In this document: in pieces, positions 42,062 to 42,690 of the stretch | How the letters are laid out: every line of letters starts with the position of its first letter | How positions within the stretch are numbered: position 1 is the first letter of the stretch | NCBI GenBank assembly: GCA_946480245.1 | Contig: CAMLIZ010000024.1 | Span: 1-42,690 of the forward strand | Source of the DNA: an uncultured Pseudomonadota bacterium | Lineage (GTDB): Bacteria > Pseudomonadota > Gammaproteobacteria > Burkholderiales > Burkholderiaceae | Reading direction: 5' to 3' | DNA length: 42,690 nt | The notes under the pieces: generated by a model | Told to the model about the DNA's origin: nothing | The model's input: the letters and a program-made list of their open reading frames with translations, nothing else | Databases searched by the model: none | Translations under genes and position numbers: made by a program

Positions 42062-42690
42062 GTGGCCGATACGGACGATCGAACACCCGGCAGGGTACTG
42101 AAGGCGCCGGAGCACTTCCTGAACCCCGAAGGCATCCGCCTCGTGCATGCCGAGGCCAAGCAGGGCCGGCGCGACTTCATTCGCCGCGCCTTCACGGCCG
42201 CCGGCGCCGCGGTGGCCGCGCCGGCGGTGCTGGCGCAATCAAACCCCGTGTCGGGCGACGGCGACCCCAACATCCTGCAGTTGCCCGCGCACAGCACCGG
42301 CCTGGGCCAGGGCGTGGCGACTGAAGGCTATGGCAAGCCGTCGAAGTACGAGGCCAACGTGCAGCGCCGCCCGAGTCCGGGCCTCACGCAGACCAAGCAG
42401 GCGTCGGTGAGCTTTGCGCCGCTGCAAAGCCTGTTCGGCATCGTGACGCCGAGCGGGCTGCACTTCGAGCGCCATCACCAAGGCTGGTGGGACATCGATC
42501 CCTCCAAGCACCGACTGATGATCAACGGCTCCGACCCCAGCCTGCTGAAGACGGCGCGCGTGTTCACGATGGACGAGATCATGCGGCTGCCGTCGGTGTC
42601 GCGCTTCCACTTCATCGAGTGCGGCGCCAACACCGGCATGGAGTGGGGCAACGTGGCCGTGCCCACGGTGCAGTACACGCACGGCATGCT
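42062..42690 (+). CDS. soxC: Sulfite dehydrogenase (sulfane dehydrogenase) molybdopterin subunit SoxC, N-terminal part cut by the window edge
   Basis: About 209 residues are visible from a GTG start with GAGG upstream. A Tat signal appears at residues about 36-60 (GRRDFIRRAF followed by an Ala-rich stretch ending LAQ), so it is exported folded with its cofactor. FGIVTPSGLHFERHHQG and FHFIECGANTGMEWGN belong to the sulfite oxidase fold; the cysteine in IECGANTG ligates molybdenum. In the Sox pathway SoxCD oxidises the sulfane sulfur bound to SoxY. The rest of the gene, and probably soxD, lies beyond the window. Confidence 0.93.
   Translation, partial: MADTDDRTPGRVLKAPEHFLNPEGIRLVHAEAKQGRRDFIRRAFTAAGAAVAAPAVLAQSNPVSGDGDPNILQLPAHSTGLGQGVATEGYGKPSKYEANVQRRPSPGLTQTKQASVSFAPLQSLFGIVTPSGLHFERHHQGWWDIDPSKHRLMINGSDPSLLKTARVFTMDEIMRLPSVSRFHFIECGANTGMEWGNVAVPTVQYTHGM

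Overview
The window is GC-rich and densely coded. Gene content points to a betaproteobacterium of the order Burkholderiales: a class I PHA synthase, a CcmABCDEFGHI cytochrome c maturation operon, Sox sulfur-oxidation genes, SHP/DHC cytochromes and a type VI VgrG. The genus is an inference only.

Layout: (1) 1-1241, a truncated VgrG on the minus strand. (2) 1362-6558, a minus-strand catabolic operon: MaoC-like hydratase, acyl-CoA dehydrogenase, class III CoA-transferase, MmgE/PrpD protein and a secreted SRPBCC protein, suggesting CoA-dependent breakdown of an organic acid. (3) 6650-9217, a small hemerythrin-like protein divergent from a PAS-PAS hybrid histidine kinase. (4) 9576-11324, PHA synthase. 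(5) 11321-16933, a tightly packed minus-strand operon: sphaeroides heme protein (SHP), diheme cytochrome c, a b-type membrane cytochrome, then two complete OmpR/QseBC-like two-component pairs. (6) An OsmC-like protein and a divergent MASE2-PAS-GGDEF diguanylate cyclase. (7) 19695-26952, an inner-membrane histidine-rich protein, a 24-heme cytochrome, a second cytochrome with 22 CXXCH plus one CX4CH motif, and a large SPOR-domain beta-barrel protein. (8) 26900-33657, the whole ccmABCDEFGHI operon, whose first gene starts inside the barrel gene. (9) 33783-36150, hemerythrin, cytochrome b561 and a convergent MFS transporter. (10) 36342-40783, a subtilase with a C-terminal hexapeptide repeat and a GGDEF-EAL protein. 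(11) 40802-42690, a YeeE/YedE-type sulfur transporter divergent from the start of soxC.

The most notable system is regions 7 and 8. A porin-cytochrome conduit carrying about 47 predicted c-hemes is encoded directly upstream of, and overlapping, the machinery that attaches those hemes. The set (inner-membrane protein, two very-multiheme cytochromes, porin) resembles the PCC3-type porin-cytochrome clusters reported for betaproteobacterial iron oxidisers, so extracellular electron transfer is the leading hypothesis. Together with SHP/DHC and Sox, the window looks like a respiratory/lithotrophic island embedded in ordinary metabolic genes. No tRNA, rRNA, insertion sequence or CRISPR array was seen.
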